A DNA stretch of 64,000 nt from CAVVYW01 sp963752605 (GTDB taxonomy: Bacteria; Actinomycetota; Thermoleophilia; Solirubrobacterales; 70-9), in contig CAVVYW010000005.1 in the NCBI GenBank assembly GCA_963752605.1, forward strand, positions 620,001 to 684,000, in the 5' to 3' direction. Made by a program: the position numbers and the translations under genes. The notes below the pieces were generated by a model. That model was not told the DNA's origin. It saw only the letters and a list, made by a program, of their open reading frames with translations, and made no database searches. This document shows positions 52,630 to 62,952 of the stretch, piece by piece. How positions within the stretch are numbered: position 1 is the first letter of the stretch; the number at the start of each line of letters is the position of its first letter.

Positions 52630-53463
52630 TTGAAGAAGCGCGGAAGAACCGCAGCCGCGATCCTCGCAGCGGGGGTCGCCATGCTGCTCGGGGTCGCACC
52701 GACCGCCGCCTCGGCCTGGGCGCCGGCCGACCAGGCGAGCGTCCATCCAGGCGTGCAGACGTTCACCGAGGGCGCCCAGTGCACCTCGAACTTCGTCTTC
52801 CAGGACGCCTCCAGCGTCTACATCGGCCAGGCCGCTCACTGCTCGGGAACGGGCGCGGCCACGGAGACCGATGGCTGCGACTCGGGGTCGCTGCCGGTCG
52901 GCACCGCGGTCGAGGTCGACGGGGCGAGTCGCGCCGGAACCATGGTCTACAACTCGTGGATCACCATGCAGCAGCGTGGTGAGACCGACGAGGAGACCTG
53001 CGCGTACAACGACTTCGCGCTGGTCAGGCTCGATCCCGCGGACGTTGGCAGCGTCAACCCCTCGGTCCCCGGCTTCGGCGGACCGACCGGGGTGGGCTCG
53101 GCCGGCGGGACCGGCTCGACCGTCTACACCTACGGCAACTCCTCGCTGCGCTTCGGCGTGAGCCAGCTCAGCCCGAAGCAGGGGACCGTGGTGCAGAACT
53201 CGCCGGACGGCTGGAGCCACGACGTCTACACGGCAACCCCGGGGATTCCCGGCGATTCAGGCAGCGGATTCCTGAACGCCTCGGGAGGCGCGATCGGCGT
53301 GCTCAGCACCGTGCAGCTCGCGCCACTCGCGGGCTCCAACGGCGTTGGAGACATCGCCAAGGAGATCGCCTACATGCACGCGAACAGCTCCATCGGCGCC
53401 ACGCTGGTGCCGGGGACGGAGCCGTTCAACCCCGATGTCGTGGGCGCGATCCTGAGCCGCTGA
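52630..53463 (+). CDS. Secreted trypsin-like serine protease
   Basis: About 278 residues from TTG 52630, chosen for GGAGGGGG 8 nt upstream; ATG 52612 is in frame but lies over the same purine run. The signal peptide is TAAAILAAGVAMLLGVAPTA. The S1 triad is His70 (IGQAAHCSG), Asp128 (CAYNDFALVRLD) and Ser210 (GIPGDSGSGFL); Cys51/Cys71 and Cys83/Cys124 could form disulfides. The substrate is unknown. A terminator follows 18 nt after the stop. Confidence 0.85.
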   Translation: MKKRGRTAAAILAAGVAMLLGVAPTAASAWAPADQASVHPGVQTFTEGAQCTSNFVFQDASSVYIGQAAHCSGTGAATETDGCDSGSLPVGTAVEVDGASRAGTMVYNSWITMQQRGETDEETCAYNDFALVRLDPADVGSVNPSVPGFGGPTGVGSAGGTGSTVYTYGNSSLRFGVSQLSPKQGTVVQNSPDGWSHDVYTATPGIPGDSGSGFLNASGGAIGVLSTVQLAPLAGSNGVGDIAKEIAYMHANSSIGATLVPGTEPFNPDVVGAILSR

Positions 53464-53481
53464 GCACAGAGGCATCTGAGG

Positions 53482-53509
53482 AAGGCCGGGCCACGCGCCC
53501 GGCCTTTTT
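53482..53509 (+). terminator. Rho-independent terminator after the protease gene
   Basis: Stem aaggccggg (53482-53490) with cccggcctt (53498-53506), loop of about 7 nt, then a T run to 53509. It is rightward and abuts the stop of the converging EF-G-like gene. Confidence 0.75.
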
Positions 53510-55596
53510 CATGCGCGGACTTCCTCCTCGGACTGGGCCTCGGAGATCACCTTCTGGGCCAGGTGCGAGGGGACCTCCTCGTGGCGGGCGAACTCCATCG
53601 TGTAGTCGCCGCGCCCGCCGGTGATCGCGCGCAGGTCGGGCGCGTAGTCGAGCACCTCGGACATCGGCACCTCGGCCTTCACCTCGGTCACCGAGCCCTT
53701 CGGCTCCATCCCGAGCGGCCGGCCCCGACGTGAGTTGAGATCGCCGATCACGTCGCCGACCGCGTCCTCGGGAACGCTGACGGTGAGGAGCATGATCGGC
53801 TCGAGCAGCACCGGATTCGCGTTCCCCATCGCCTCCTTGAAGGCCATCGAGCCGGCCACCTTGAACGCGTTCTCCGAAGAGTCCACTCGATGGTGCTGGC
53901 CGTCGTAGAGCCGCACCTTGAGGTCCTTGACCGGGTAGCCCGCCACGACACCGTGCTGCATCGCCTCGGCGATGCCCTTCTCTACAGCCGGGATGAAGCC
54001 CTTGGGGATCACGCCGCCCTTGATCGCGTCGTCGAACTCGAAGCCGCTGCCGGGCTGGCCGGGCTCGATCTCGATGTGACAGTCGCCGAACTGGCCACGA
54101 CCGCCAGTCTGCTTCTTGTAGCGACCATGCGCCTTGGCGGGTTTGCGGATTGCCTCCAGGTACGGCACGCGTGGCGGCTTCAGGGTGATCTCCGCCTCGT
54201 AGCGCCGCTTCATGCGATCCACGATCACCTCGACGTGAACCTGGGTGAGGCCGGCGATGATCTGCTCGCCCGTCTGCTGGTCGCGATGGACGTCGAGCGT
54301 CGGGTCCTCCTCCTCGAGGCGGCGGATCGCCGCCACGGCCTTCTCCTCGTCGCCCTTGGTCTTCGGCTCGAAGGCGAAGGCCATCACCGGGGCCGGGAGC
54401 TCCAGCGGCGCGAAGGAGACCTTGGCGTCCTTGGTCGCGAGGACATCCCCGGCCCGAGTCTCCTTGAGCTTCGCGATGGCGCCGATGTCGCCGACGCCGA
54501 GCTCGTCGACCTGCTCGTGCTCCTTGCCGCGCGGGACCAGCAGCTGTCCGATCCGCTCCTTGGCGCGGCGGGTCACGTTGGTCACCTGCGAGTCGCTCTC
54601 GAGCACCCCGGAGAACACGCGGAACAGGTTGAGGCGTCCCGCGTAGGGGTCCGCGAGGGTCTTGAAGACGTAGACGACCAGCTCCCCGTCCTCATCGGGG
54701 GAGACCTCGATCTTCTCGTCCTCCTCGCCGACGGCGGCCACCGGGCCGCGCATCGCCGGCGAGGGCAGGTCCTCCACCAGGGCCTCGAGCAGGCGGGTCG
54801 TCCCCAGGTTCTTGGTGGCGACCCCGCAGGTGACCGGAAAGATCTTGCCCTGCGTGACCCCCTGCTTGAGCACGGTGACGATCTCCTCGTGGGAGATCTC
54901 CTCTCCCTCGAGGTAGCGCTCCATCAGCTCGTCGGAGTTCTCGGCGACCTCGTCCATCAGCTTCTCGCGGTACTCCTGGGCCTGGTCCGCAAGCTCTTTC
55001 GGGATGTCCTGCGGCTCAGGTGCGCCCCTCCCCTCCCCCTGGGCGACGAACGCCTTCATGTCGATCAGGTCGATCACCCCGCGCACCTCATGCTCGGTGC
55101 CGATCGGGATCTCGGTGGCGACGACGTGGGAGCCGAAGGACTCCTTCAGCGACTCGAGCGTCCGGAAGAAGTCGGCCCGCTCGCGGTCGAGCATGTTCAC
55201 GAAGACGAGTCGGGCGAGACCCTCGGCGTCGGCGCGCTCCCAGAGCCGCTCGGTGTGGACCTCGACACCCATCACGGCGTTCACGACCACCACGGCGGAG
55301 TCCGCGACCCGCAGCGAGGCGATCGTGTCGGCGACGAAGCTGGACTCGCCGGGAGTATCGATCAGGTTGATCTTGCGCCCGTCGTGCTCGAAGGAGGCGA
55401 CGGACGCGCCGATCGACATCTCCCTCTCCTGCTCGTCGGGCTCGAAGTCGGAGGTGGTGGTCCCGTCCTCGACCTTGCCGAGCCGGTTGACCACACCCGC
55501 CTCGAACAGCATCGCCTCGTGAAGGGAGGTCTTGCCGCTGCCCCTATGCCCGATCAGGGCGACGTTGCGAATGCGGTCTGCGGCCTTGTGCGCCAT
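53509..55596 (-). CDS. EF-G-like GTPase (EF-G2 type)
   Basis: 695 residues with domains I-V of EF-G. G1 is ALIGHRGSGKTSLHEAML, G3 is NLIDTPGESSFVADTIASLR, and NMLD stands in for the usual NKxD. Domains II-III include PYAGRLNLFRVFSGVLESDS; domain IV has GGRGQFGDCHIEIEPG; domain V has EVPMSEVLDYAPDLRAITGG. The usual DTPGH has become DTPGE and the GHxDxGKT loop is changed, as in non-canonical EF-G paralogues whose role in elongation is doubtful. It is not in an rpsL-rpsG-fusA-tuf operon here. A second, canonical fusA should exist elsewhere. Confidence 0.9.
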   Translation of the reverse strand: MAHKAADRIRNVALIGHRGSGKTSLHEAMLFEAGVVNRLGKVEDGTTTSDFEPDEQEREMSIGASVASFEHDGRKINLIDTPGESSFVADTIASLRVADSAVVVVNAVMGVEVHTERLWERADAEGLARLVFVNMLDRERADFFRTLESLKESFGSHVVATEIPIGTEHEVRGVIDLIDMKAFVAQGEGRGAPEPQDIPKELADQAQEYREKLMDEVAENSDELMERYLEGEEISHEEIVTVLKQGVTQGKIFPVTCGVATKNLGTTRLLEALVEDLPSPAMRGPVAAVGEEDEKIEVSPDEDGELVVYVFKTLADPYAGRLNLFRVFSGVLESDSQVTNVTRRAKERIGQLLVPRGKEHEQVDELGVGDIGAIAKLKETRAGDVLATKDAKVSFAPLELPAPVMAFAFEPKTKGDEEKAVAAIRRLEEEDPTLDVHRDQQTGEQIIAGLTQVHVEVIVDRMKRRYEAEITLKPPRVPYLEAIRKPAKAHGRYKKQTGGRGQFGDCHIEIEPGQPGSGFEFDDAIKGGVIPKGFIPAVEKGIAEAMQHGVVAGYPVKDLKVRLYDGQHHRVDSSENAFKVAGSMAFKEAMGNANPVLLEPIMLLTVSVPEDAVGDVIGDLNSRRGRPLGMEPKGSVTEVKAEVPMSEVLDYAPDLRAITGGRGDYTMEFARHEEVPSHLAQKVISEAQSEEEVRA

Positions 55597-55656
55597 GGAC
55601 GCGAAACCCTATAGGGACGGCTAAGGGTTGCCAAGGTGGGCGTTAGCCTGTCCGAC

Positions 55657-55980
55657 GTGCGCAGGCCCATACTCGCCGCACTCACCCTCGTCGTCTCGCT
55701 CGTCCCCGCGTCCGCCCCCTCTGCCGAGCCGCCGGTGTCAGCCGCCGGGATGCGGAACTGCGCCCCGCCCTCGGAAACCTTCTTCACCTCGCTGAAGGTT
55801 CGGGGGGTGACCTGCGCCAATGCCCGAACGGTCATCACCAAAGCGGAGTGCGTCGACCGACAGTGCCGGGACACCGCATACGGGGCGTGGCGCTGCCACA
55901 CGGAGGGCGGCATCGCCTTCCGGACGACGAGGTGCCGCAAGGGCATGAAGCGCATCGTCGCGACGGCGTCCGGAGACTAA
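55657..55980 (+). CDS. Small secreted Cys-rich protein
   Basis: About 107 residues from GTG 55657. The signal peptide is RRPILAALTLVVSLVPASAP. The mature part carries six cysteines in the pattern NCAPP...VTCANARTVI...ECVDRQCRDT...RCHTE...RCRKG. The segment LKVRGVTCANARTVITKAEC matches a recurring secreted domain of Thermoleophilia-type actinobacteria, to my recollection. It converges on the sigma factor gene 8 bp away. Function unknown. Confidence 0.7.
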   Translation: MRRPILAALTLVVSLVPASAPSAEPPVSAAGMRNCAPPSETFFTSLKVRGVTCANARTVITKAECVDRQCRDTAYGAWRCHTEGGIAFRTTRCRKGMKRIVATASGD

Positions 55981-55987
55981 GCGCGTC

Positions 55988-56764
<777 letters not shown>

Positions 56765-56794
56765 AGACCTTTCACCTGCATTTGATGGCCTTCC

Positions 56795-57712
56795 TCAAGC
56801 GCGAGGATGACTGCGAGCGTACTGGCTTTGCATCCACGATGGCTCGACTTGGGTGTAAACCTGCGTCGTGGAGAGACTGGAGTGTCCGAGCAGCTCCTGG
56901 ATCGCCCGGAGGTCCGCCCCGCCCTCCAACAGATGCGTCGCGAATGAGTGGCGGAGGGTGTGCGGGGAGACACCGCCGGCGATCGCCGCCTCCCGGACCC
57001 ACAGCTCGAGGCGCCGCCGGACGTCGGAGGGATGCAGCCGCCTCCCGCTCTTCGATAGGAGCAGGGCCTCCTCTGTTCGCATACCCAGGAGAGCGCCACG
57101 GCCGCGCTCGAGGTAACGGCGAAGAGCGGCCTGAGCGGGCTCGCCGATGGGGACGAAGCGGGTCTTCCCGCCCTTCCCCTCGACGCGCATCCGCTCGCCG
57201 TCGAAGTCGGGTGAATCCAGGTTCAGCGAGATGAGCTCCTCGGCCCGCAGCCCGCACGAGTACGCGAGCTCCAGCATGGCGCGGTCGCGGAGCTCCAGCG
57301 AGGTGCGCGCCGGGATACTCTCGAGCATCGTCTGCGTCTCCTCGCGGGTCATCACCCGAGGCAGCTTCTTCCCCCGCTTCGGGGTCGCCACGAGCTCGGC
57401 CGGGTTGGCGCCCACCTCGCCCGCGCGAAGCAGAGCGGCGTAGAAGGATCGGATGGCCGCCAGCTTGCGGGCGACCCCGGCGGCCGAGGCGCCGCGATCG
57501 GAAAGGTGGGCCGCGAAGCGGCGCAGCTCACGGTGTCCCACCGCGGCCGGCTTCAGGCCGGCCCCGTCGGCCCAGACCGCCAGCTGGCCGACGTCGTTCG
57601 AATAGGCGCGGCGCGTGCGCTCCGCCGCCGCACGCGCGGCGAGATCGCGATCGAACAGGGCCAGCGCCTTGCGCCAGGTTGCGGGCAGGGTCTTGGCGGC
57701 CTGCTCGGCCAT
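56795..57712 (-). CDS. XerC/XerD-type tyrosine recombinase
   Basis: 305 residues, intact. SAM-like N-domain (ERTRRAYSNDVGQLAVWADG), then catalytic Arg156 (CGLRAEEL), Lys180 (GKGGKTRFVPI), His251/Arg254 (HTLRHSFATHLLEGG), His277 (LLGHSSLSTTQVYTQV) and Tyr286. It probably resolves chromosome dimers at dif with a partner. It is unrelated in sequence to the element's integrase and has no att site nearby. Confidence 0.9.
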   Translation of the reverse strand: MAEQAAKTLPATWRKALALFDRDLAARAAAERTRRAYSNDVGQLAVWADGAGLKPAAVGHRELRRFAAHLSDRGASAAGVARKLAAIRSFYAALLRAGEVGANPAELVATPKRGKKLPRVMTREETQTMLESIPARTSLELRDRAMLELAYSCGLRAEELISLNLDSPDFDGERMRVEGKGGKTRFVPIGEPAQAALRRYLERGRGALLGMRTEEALLLSKSGRRLHPSDVRRRLELWVREAAIAGGVSPHTLRHSFATHLLEGGADLRAIQELLGHSSLSTTQVYTQVEPSWMQSQYARSHPRA

Positions 57713-57743
57713 GGTCAGTACTTCGCCGTCGGCGGGGCGCTTC

Positions 57744-58799
57744 CTACTGGATATAGACAGGGTCGCCGACGTCGACCTTGTCGAAGAGCTCGATCACGTC
57801 GGGCACGGCCATCCGGATGCAGCCGTGCGAGGCGGCGGAGCCGAGCGAGCCCGTGTCGTCGGTGCCGTGGATTCCGGCCCCGTCGATGATCCCCATCCAG
57901 CGGGCGACCAGCGGGTTGCCCGGTCCCGGAGGGATGTCCTGGCCCGCCAGATCCCCCGCCCAGTCGGACTCCGGCACGTGCCAGGTCGGGTTGACCTCCT
58001 TGGTCTGGATGTCGTAGAGCCCGGAAGGAGTGTCGTAGCCGGATGCGCCGACCGCGATCGTGTACTTCTGCGCCAGCTTCAAGTTGCGGTAGAAGCGGAG
58101 CTGGAAGCCGCCACGGTCCACGACCAGGTAGCGCGGATATGCCTCCGCGAGCTCGTCCTGGGTGATCTCGGGCACGGTCTTTTTGACGACGGCCTGGACG
58201 GGACCGTCGCGGCCCGGCGACTCGAGCTGGTCGACGATCAGATCCTGCGTCTGGTCCTCCTGGAGCTCGAAGCCCTTCTCCCCCGGCTGGGGTGAGAGCC
58301 TGTCGCCGTTCGGCTCGAGGCTGGCGTTGACCGCCTCGCGGTTGATGTCCGCGGCCAGGTCGCCGACGAACTTGGCGAGCGCGTCGTCGGAGTAGCCGAC
58401 TCGCGGCTCGATGTCCTCGCTGATCTCGGAGCCGGACGCGTACCGGGAGACGCGCTCGATCAGCCCGCCCTCGCGGCTCATCTCCACCGCCTGGTCCAGC
58501 ATGCCCTCGACGTCGGACGTGTGGTCGATCCGCTTCGGGGTGAGCGTGTAGTCGTCGCCCGCGTATTCGACCACCACGGGCTCCTTGAGCGGATTGACGA
58601 TCTCGTTCTTGATGATCTTGCGGGCCGAGTCGACGTCGCGGCCTCCGATGTCCACGCCCCCGACCGTCACCCCGGGCGCGATCTGGTCCTTCTGGGCCTC
58701 GTCATAGGCCCAGACGGCGACCGCGAGCAGCAGGAACATCGTCAGCGCCGTAGCGGCGACGATCAGCACCTTGTGATGCATGTTGAGTCTTGCGCGCAT
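57744..58799 (-). CDS. L,D-transpeptidase (YkuD) with N-terminal peptidoglycan-binding-4-like domain
   Basis: 351 residues. An N-terminal signal anchor (KVLIVAATALTMFLLLAVAV) is followed by a VanW/PG_binding_4-like region (VTVGGVDIGGRDVDSARKII) and the YkuD domain from about residue 235 (YLVVDRGGFQLRFYRNLKLA). The active site is IHGTDDTGSLGSAASHGCIR, with the HG...SHGC.R pattern and the nucleophile Cys. It forms 3-3 cross-links in the outer wall. The frame is complete. Confidence 0.9.
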   Translation of the reverse strand: MRARLNMHHKVLIVAATALTMFLLLAVAVWAYDEAQKDQIAPGVTVGGVDIGGRDVDSARKIIKNEIVNPLKEPVVVEYAGDDYTLTPKRIDHTSDVEGMLDQAVEMSREGGLIERVSRYASGSEISEDIEPRVGYSDDALAKFVGDLAADINREAVNASLEPNGDRLSPQPGEKGFELQEDQTQDLIVDQLESPGRDGPVQAVVKKTVPEITQDELAEAYPRYLVVDRGGFQLRFYRNLKLAQKYTIAVGASGYDTPSGLYDIQTKEVNPTWHVPESDWAGDLAGQDIPPGPGNPLVARWMGIIDGAGIHGTDDTGSLGSAASHGCIRMAVPDVIELFDKVDVGDPVYIQ

Positions 58800-58974
58800 G
58801 GGTTGAACCTGGATCAGCCTTCCTGGCGAGTGTGGATTTTACGGCCCCCGGCCGCCGACTCCCGGTCCGGCGCCTGCTCGCAAGAGGCTTTGCGGCCACT
58901 TACCCGCTCCGCAACGACTTGATGCCTCGCAGTCATAGGATCATCCCCATGTCGTGCGAGAAGAGGCGGGCCTG

Positions 58975-59688
58975 ATGCGCACGAAGGACCAGGTCAGGCG
59001 GGACATCTGGAAGGCGATGGAGCGGGAGGGCGTCGCGCGCTTCCCCGGTGCCGAGGGCCGGATACCGAACTTTGCCGGGGCGAAGCTGGCCGCGGAGAAG
59101 CTTGCCGCGCACAAGCTCTGGAAGCGCTCGCAGGTGATCAAGGTCAACCCGGACTCACCCCAGACACACGCGCGCCGCATGGCGCTCGAGGAGGGCAAGA
59201 CCCTGATCATGGCCGTGCCCCGCCTCCGGGACACACACCCCTTCCGCCTGCTGGATCCGAAGAAGCTGAACTCCAAACAGGTGCGCGAGGCCGCCACGAT
59301 CAAGGGCGCGATGCGGCACGGGCGCGTCGTCGCCGAGGAGGAGCTGCCCGAAATCGACTTCGTGCTCTGCGGCTCCGTCGCGGTGAACCTCAGTGGCGCG
59401 CGGGTCGGAAAGGGCGGCGGCTTCTCCGACCTCGAGTACGGCCTGCTGATCGAGGCGGGGAAGATCGACGATCACACCACGGTGGCGACCACGGTTCACC
59501 CAATCCAGATCATGCGGGAGCACCTGCAGAACACCGAGCACGACCTGCCTGTGGACCTGATCGCGACGCCGCGTGCGGTGATCGACGTCGAGCGCCAGTA
59601 CCCGCGGCCCCGGGGGATCCTCTGGGACCATCTACAGCCGCCCCAGATCCGCGAGATCCCGATCCTCGAGCGGATGGGGTACGCATGA
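58975..59688 (+). CDS. MTHFS-domain (5-formyltetrahydrofolate cyclo-ligase-like) protein
   Basis: 237 residues from ATG 58975; GAGG lies about 10 nt upstream, and an in-frame GTG at 58954 is weaker. It has KDQVRRDIWKAMEREGVARF, VIKVNPDSPQTHARRMALEE, PHPFR-like RDTHPFRLLDPKKLNSKQVR, and VAVNLSGARVGKGGGFSDLE (the Gly-rich ATP/folate loop). The longer, divergent architecture matches MTHFSD-type proteins rather than short bacterial YgfA, so true 5-formyl-THF cyclo-ligase activity is not assured. It overlaps the hydrolase gene by 4 nt. Confidence 0.82.
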   Translation: MRTKDQVRRDIWKAMEREGVARFPGAEGRIPNFAGAKLAAEKLAAHKLWKRSQVIKVNPDSPQTHARRMALEEGKTLIMAVPRLRDTHPFRLLDPKKLNSKQVREAATIKGAMRHGRVVAEEELPEIDFVLCGSVAVNLSGARVGKGGGFSDLEYGLLIEAGKIDDHTTVATTVHPIQIMREHLQNTEHDLPVDLIATPRAVIDVERQYPRPRGILWDHLQPPQIREIPILERMGYA

Positions 59689-60722
59689 CGGTCCGCGAGC
59701 AAACAGCCAAGCCGGAGACGACCGAGCACCCGGTCCGCGACGAGCTTCGCAGGATCGCCTCCGACACCCGTTTCGCGGTCCGGCTCGCGGCCGGCCGCGC
59801 GGAGCTCCCCCCTGCGACCCCGAGCGATGGACCGGATCCGTACGGCAACCCCGACCCGGAATGGCTCGGGATCGACTGGCGGGAGCACCTGAGGCAGGTC
59901 GACGTGGTCGGCGCCCAGGCCAACTACGTCGAGATGGGCTCCGGTCCGCCGCTGGTGCTGGTTCACGGCCTCTCCGGGGCCTGGCAGAGCTGGCTCGAGC
60001 AGATTCCGCACTTCGCCAAGTCACACCGGGTCATTGCGGTCGACCTCCCCGGGTTCGGCGCCAGCCCGTTGCCTCCCTGGGACATCTCGATCTCGGCCTA
60101 CGGCCGCTTCGTCAGGGACTTTTGCGAGCGGCTGGGAATCGAGCGCTCCTCCCTGGTCGGCAACTCGATGGGCGGGTTCATCGCAAGCGAAGCGGCAATC
60201 ACCGAGCCCGAGCGGGTGGACGAGCTGGTGCTGGTCTCAGCCGCGGGGATCACCTGGGCGCGGGCGCGCCGCGAGCCGGCCGCTGTGTTGGGGCGCCTCG
60301 GGAGAGCGGCGGCGCCGCTGGTCCTGAGGTTCCAGATGTCCGGGATCCGCCGGCCCGGCCTGCGGCACCGCGCGTTCCGCGGGGTCTTCCACGATCCGAG
60401 CTCCCTGCGGCGGGAGCTGCTCTGGGAGAACGTCGTCCCGGCGCTGACCAGCAGCCCCGGTTACTTCGATGCCCTCACCACCCTGGTCGGCTACGACATC
60501 CGCCACCGGCTCGAGGAGATCGAGGTGCCCACCCTGATCGTCTGGGGGCGGAACGACCCGGTGGTGCCGGTCCCGGCTGCGCTCGCCTACCAGCGCCGGA
60601 TCGGGGAGAACGCCGAGCTCGAGATCTTCGACGAAACCGGCCACGTGCCGCAGCTCGAGCGCCCCGTCCGCTTCAACCGCCTGCTCGAGCGCTTCCTCTC
60701 AGAGCACGGGACGCTGAGCTAG
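59685..60722 (+). CDS. Alpha/beta hydrolase
   Basis: 345 residues. Ser nucleophile in LVGNSMGGFIASEA; oxyanion region VLVHGLSGAWQSW; acid in LIVWGRNDPVVPVP; His in DETGHVPQLERPVRF. There is an N-terminal extension of about 65 residues before the fold. No signal peptide. The substrate is not deducible. It is co-translated with the MTHFS-domain gene and overlaps the converging ilvD stop by 4 nt. Confidence 0.86.
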   Translation: MTVREQTAKPETTEHPVRDELRRIASDTRFAVRLAAGRAELPPATPSDGPDPYGNPDPEWLGIDWREHLRQVDVVGAQANYVEMGSGPPLVLVHGLSGAWQSWLEQIPHFAKSHRVIAVDLPGFGASPLPPWDISISAYGRFVRDFCERLGIERSSLVGNSMGGFIASEAAITEPERVDELVLVSAAGITWARARREPAAVLGRLGRAAAPLVLRFQMSGIRRPGLRHRAFRGVFHDPSSLRRELLWENVVPALTSSPGYFDALTTLVGYDIRHRLEEIEVPTLIVWGRNDPVVPVPAALAYQRRIGENAELEIFDETGHVPQLERPVRFNRLLERFLSEHGTLS

Positions 60723-62428
60723 CTCGCGCGCGTCGCGGCCGGGACGCCATCGAATCCCGTGACCGCCCCCTCCGACGCACTGGAGACCGAGGCCGCGTAC
60801 TTGGCCATCACTCCGCTGCGATATCGCGGCTCCGGGGACTGGTAGCTCGCGAGCCTCTCGGCGATCTCCTCCGCGGAGAGTCCCAGGTCGAGCGTCCGGG
60901 CCTCGACGTCGAAGGCGATCATGTCCCCGTCCCGCACTGCGGCGATCGGGCCGCCGCGCGCCGCCTCCGGGGCTACGTGCCCGGCCATCAGGCCGCGTGT
61001 CGCGCCCGAGAAGCGGCCGTCGGTGAGCAGGGCGACCTCCTCGCCGAGCCCCTCGCCGACCAGGGCGGCCGTCACCTGGAGCATCTCGCGCATCCCGGGG
61101 CCGCCCGCCGGGCCCTCGTTGCGGATCACGACGACGTCGCCGGGCTTGATCGCCTTCGCCTCGACCGCGGCGAACGCGTCCTCCTCGCACTCGAACACAC
61201 GCGCCGGACCCTCGTGGAACATCCGCTCCGTGCCCGCGACCTTCACCACCGCTCCCTCCGGGGCGAGGTTGCCGCGCAGGATGGCCAGGCCGCCGTTCGG
61301 CTTGAGCGGGTCGTACAGCTGGCGGACGACCTCCTGGCCCTCCGCCTCGGTGGCGTCGGCGGCCTCATCTCCGATCGTCCGGCCGGTGACGGTCATCTCG
61401 TCCTCGTTCAGGATCCCGGCCTCGTCCAGCCGTTTGGCCAGCAGCGGCACTCCGCCCGCCTCGTAGAGGTCCTTCGCGACGAAGCGGCCGCCGGGCTTGA
61501 GGTCGGCGAGCAGGGGCGTCTGCTCTGAGATCTCGTCGAAGTCGTCGATGCTCAGCTCGAGCCCGGCCTCGCGGGCGAGCGCGAGCAGGTGGAGGACGCC
61601 GTTGGTGGAGCCTCCCGACATGGCGACCGTCGCGATCGCGTTCTCGAGCGAGCCTTGGGTGATGATCCGGCTCGGCCGCAGGTCGGCATCGAGCAGCTTC
61701 ATCACCTGGCGACCGGCCTCGCGGGCGACCTCCTCCTTCGCCCCGTCGACCGCGGGGACCATCCCGGAGCCCATCGGCGTGATCCCCATCACCTCGAATG
61801 CGCAGGCCATCGTGTTCGCGGTGAACTGCCCGCCGCAGGCGCCCGGGCCCGGGCTCGCGCAGCCCTCCAGCTCGTAGAGGTCGTCCTCCGACATGTCGCC
61901 GGCGGCATGGGCGCCGATCGCCTCGAAGACGTCCTGGATGGTCACGTCCTTCCCCCGCCAGCGCCCGGGGAGGATGGAGCCCCCGTAGAGCATCAGGGAG
62001 GGGATGTCGAGGCGCGCCAGGGCCATCACGCAGCCCGGGATCGTCTTGTCGCAGCCGGAGAGCGCCACCACCGCGTCGAACTGATAACCGCGTCCGGTGA
62101 GCTCGATCGAGTCCGCGATGACCTCGCGGCTGACCAGCGAGGTCTTCATGCCCTCGGTCCCCATGGTGATCCCGTCGGAGATCGCGATCGAGTTGAACTC
62201 CATCGGCGTCCCCCCCGCCTCGCGCACGCCCTCCTTGACCGCCGCCGCGAGACCGCGCAGGTGGTAGTTGCAGGGCATCGCCTCGATCCAGGTGTTGGCG
62301 ATCCCGACGGTCGGGCGGCTGAGGTCATCGTCGTCGAACCCGATTCCCTTCATGTAGGCGCGGGCGAACGCCCGCTCAGGGCCGTCGAAGACGACGCTGC
62401 TGCGAGGCCGGTTGTTGCCCTTGCTCAC
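60719..62428 (-). CDS. ilvD: Dihydroxyacid dehydratase
   Basis: Fe-S enzyme of valine, leucine and isoleucine synthesis. 569 residues from GTG 62428, with GGGGGAGG 8 nt upstream. The cluster Cys residues are in IEAMPCNYHLRG, VALSGCDKTIPGCVMALAR and GPGACGGQFTANTMACAFEV. It also has SGGSTNGVLHLLALAREAGL and TDGRFSGATRGLMAGHVAPE. The start overlaps the stop of the next upstream gene (GTGA). Confidence 0.94.
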   Translation of the reverse strand: MSKGNNRPRSSVVFDGPERAFARAYMKGIGFDDDDLSRPTVGIANTWIEAMPCNYHLRGLAAAVKEGVREAGGTPMEFNSIAISDGITMGTEGMKTSLVSREVIADSIELTGRGYQFDAVVALSGCDKTIPGCVMALARLDIPSLMLYGGSILPGRWRGKDVTIQDVFEAIGAHAAGDMSEDDLYELEGCASPGPGACGGQFTANTMACAFEVMGITPMGSGMVPAVDGAKEEVAREAGRQVMKLLDADLRPSRIITQGSLENAIATVAMSGGSTNGVLHLLALAREAGLELSIDDFDEISEQTPLLADLKPGGRFVAKDLYEAGGVPLLAKRLDEAGILNEDEMTVTGRTIGDEAADATEAEGQEVVRQLYDPLKPNGGLAILRGNLAPEGAVVKVAGTERMFHEGPARVFECEEDAFAAVEAKAIKPGDVVVIRNEGPAGGPGMREMLQVTAALVGEGLGEEVALLTDGRFSGATRGLMAGHVAPEAARGGPIAAVRDGDMIAFDVEARTLDLGLSAEEIAERLASYQSPEPRYRSGVMAKYAASVSSASEGAVTGFDGVPAATRAS

Positions 62429-62952
62429 GCCGCCACCTCCCCCATCCGGGATCGTCTCCACTCGTCGAGAGAGCGGAGATCGCGGCGCACCATCGCCGGA
62501 TCCAGCTGGCGGCCCGGGAGGTGCATGTTGGCGGCGTCGATCAGGCGCCGCTCGTCCGCCAGCAGCGCCATCCACTTGGCGAGCACGTCGTCGGCGTCTG
62601 GGAGCCACTCGCCGGCCATCGGCTCGGAGCCGTCCGGGAACCGGACGCAGTACTCGCTCAGGAGCTCGCCCGACTCGGCGTCGTAGGCGACGATCGGCCG
62701 GTGCGGGTAGATGAGGAATCCGTACTCGCCCCCCTCGACGGAGACGAAGCCGAGGCGCTCGTACATCGAGGCGACGTCTGAGCCGGCGGCGTCGCGAAGG
62801 AGCTGCCGCGCCCGCCGCTCCGCCCGGGCGTCGCGCTCCGGGTCGCGTTCGAAGCTAGCGGGCATCTCACGGGCTCCTGCCCGCTGCCTCGCGAGCACCG
62901 GCAGCGAGGCCGCCGCGGCCGCGATCGCGATCACGACGAGTAGCCCCTCCAT
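62425..62952 (-). CDS. Single-TM hypothetical protein
   Basis: 175 residues from ATG 62952 (MEGLLVVIAIAAAAASLPVL, an N-terminal membrane helix), followed by a charged cytoplasmic part with REMPASFERDPERDARAERR, YGFLIYPHRPIVAYDAESGE and VLAKWMALLADERRLIDAAN. No family recognised. It is coupled by overlap to ilvD and to the small upstream gene (TGATG). Confidence 0.6.
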   Translation of the reverse strand: MEGLLVVIAIAAAAASLPVLARQRAGAREMPASFERDPERDARAERRARQLLRDAAGSDVASMYERLGFVSVEGGEYGFLIYPHRPIVAYDAESGELLSEYCVRFPDGSEPMAGEWLPDADDVLAKWMALLADERRLIDAANMHLPGRQLDPAMVRRDLRSLDEWRRSRMGEVAA

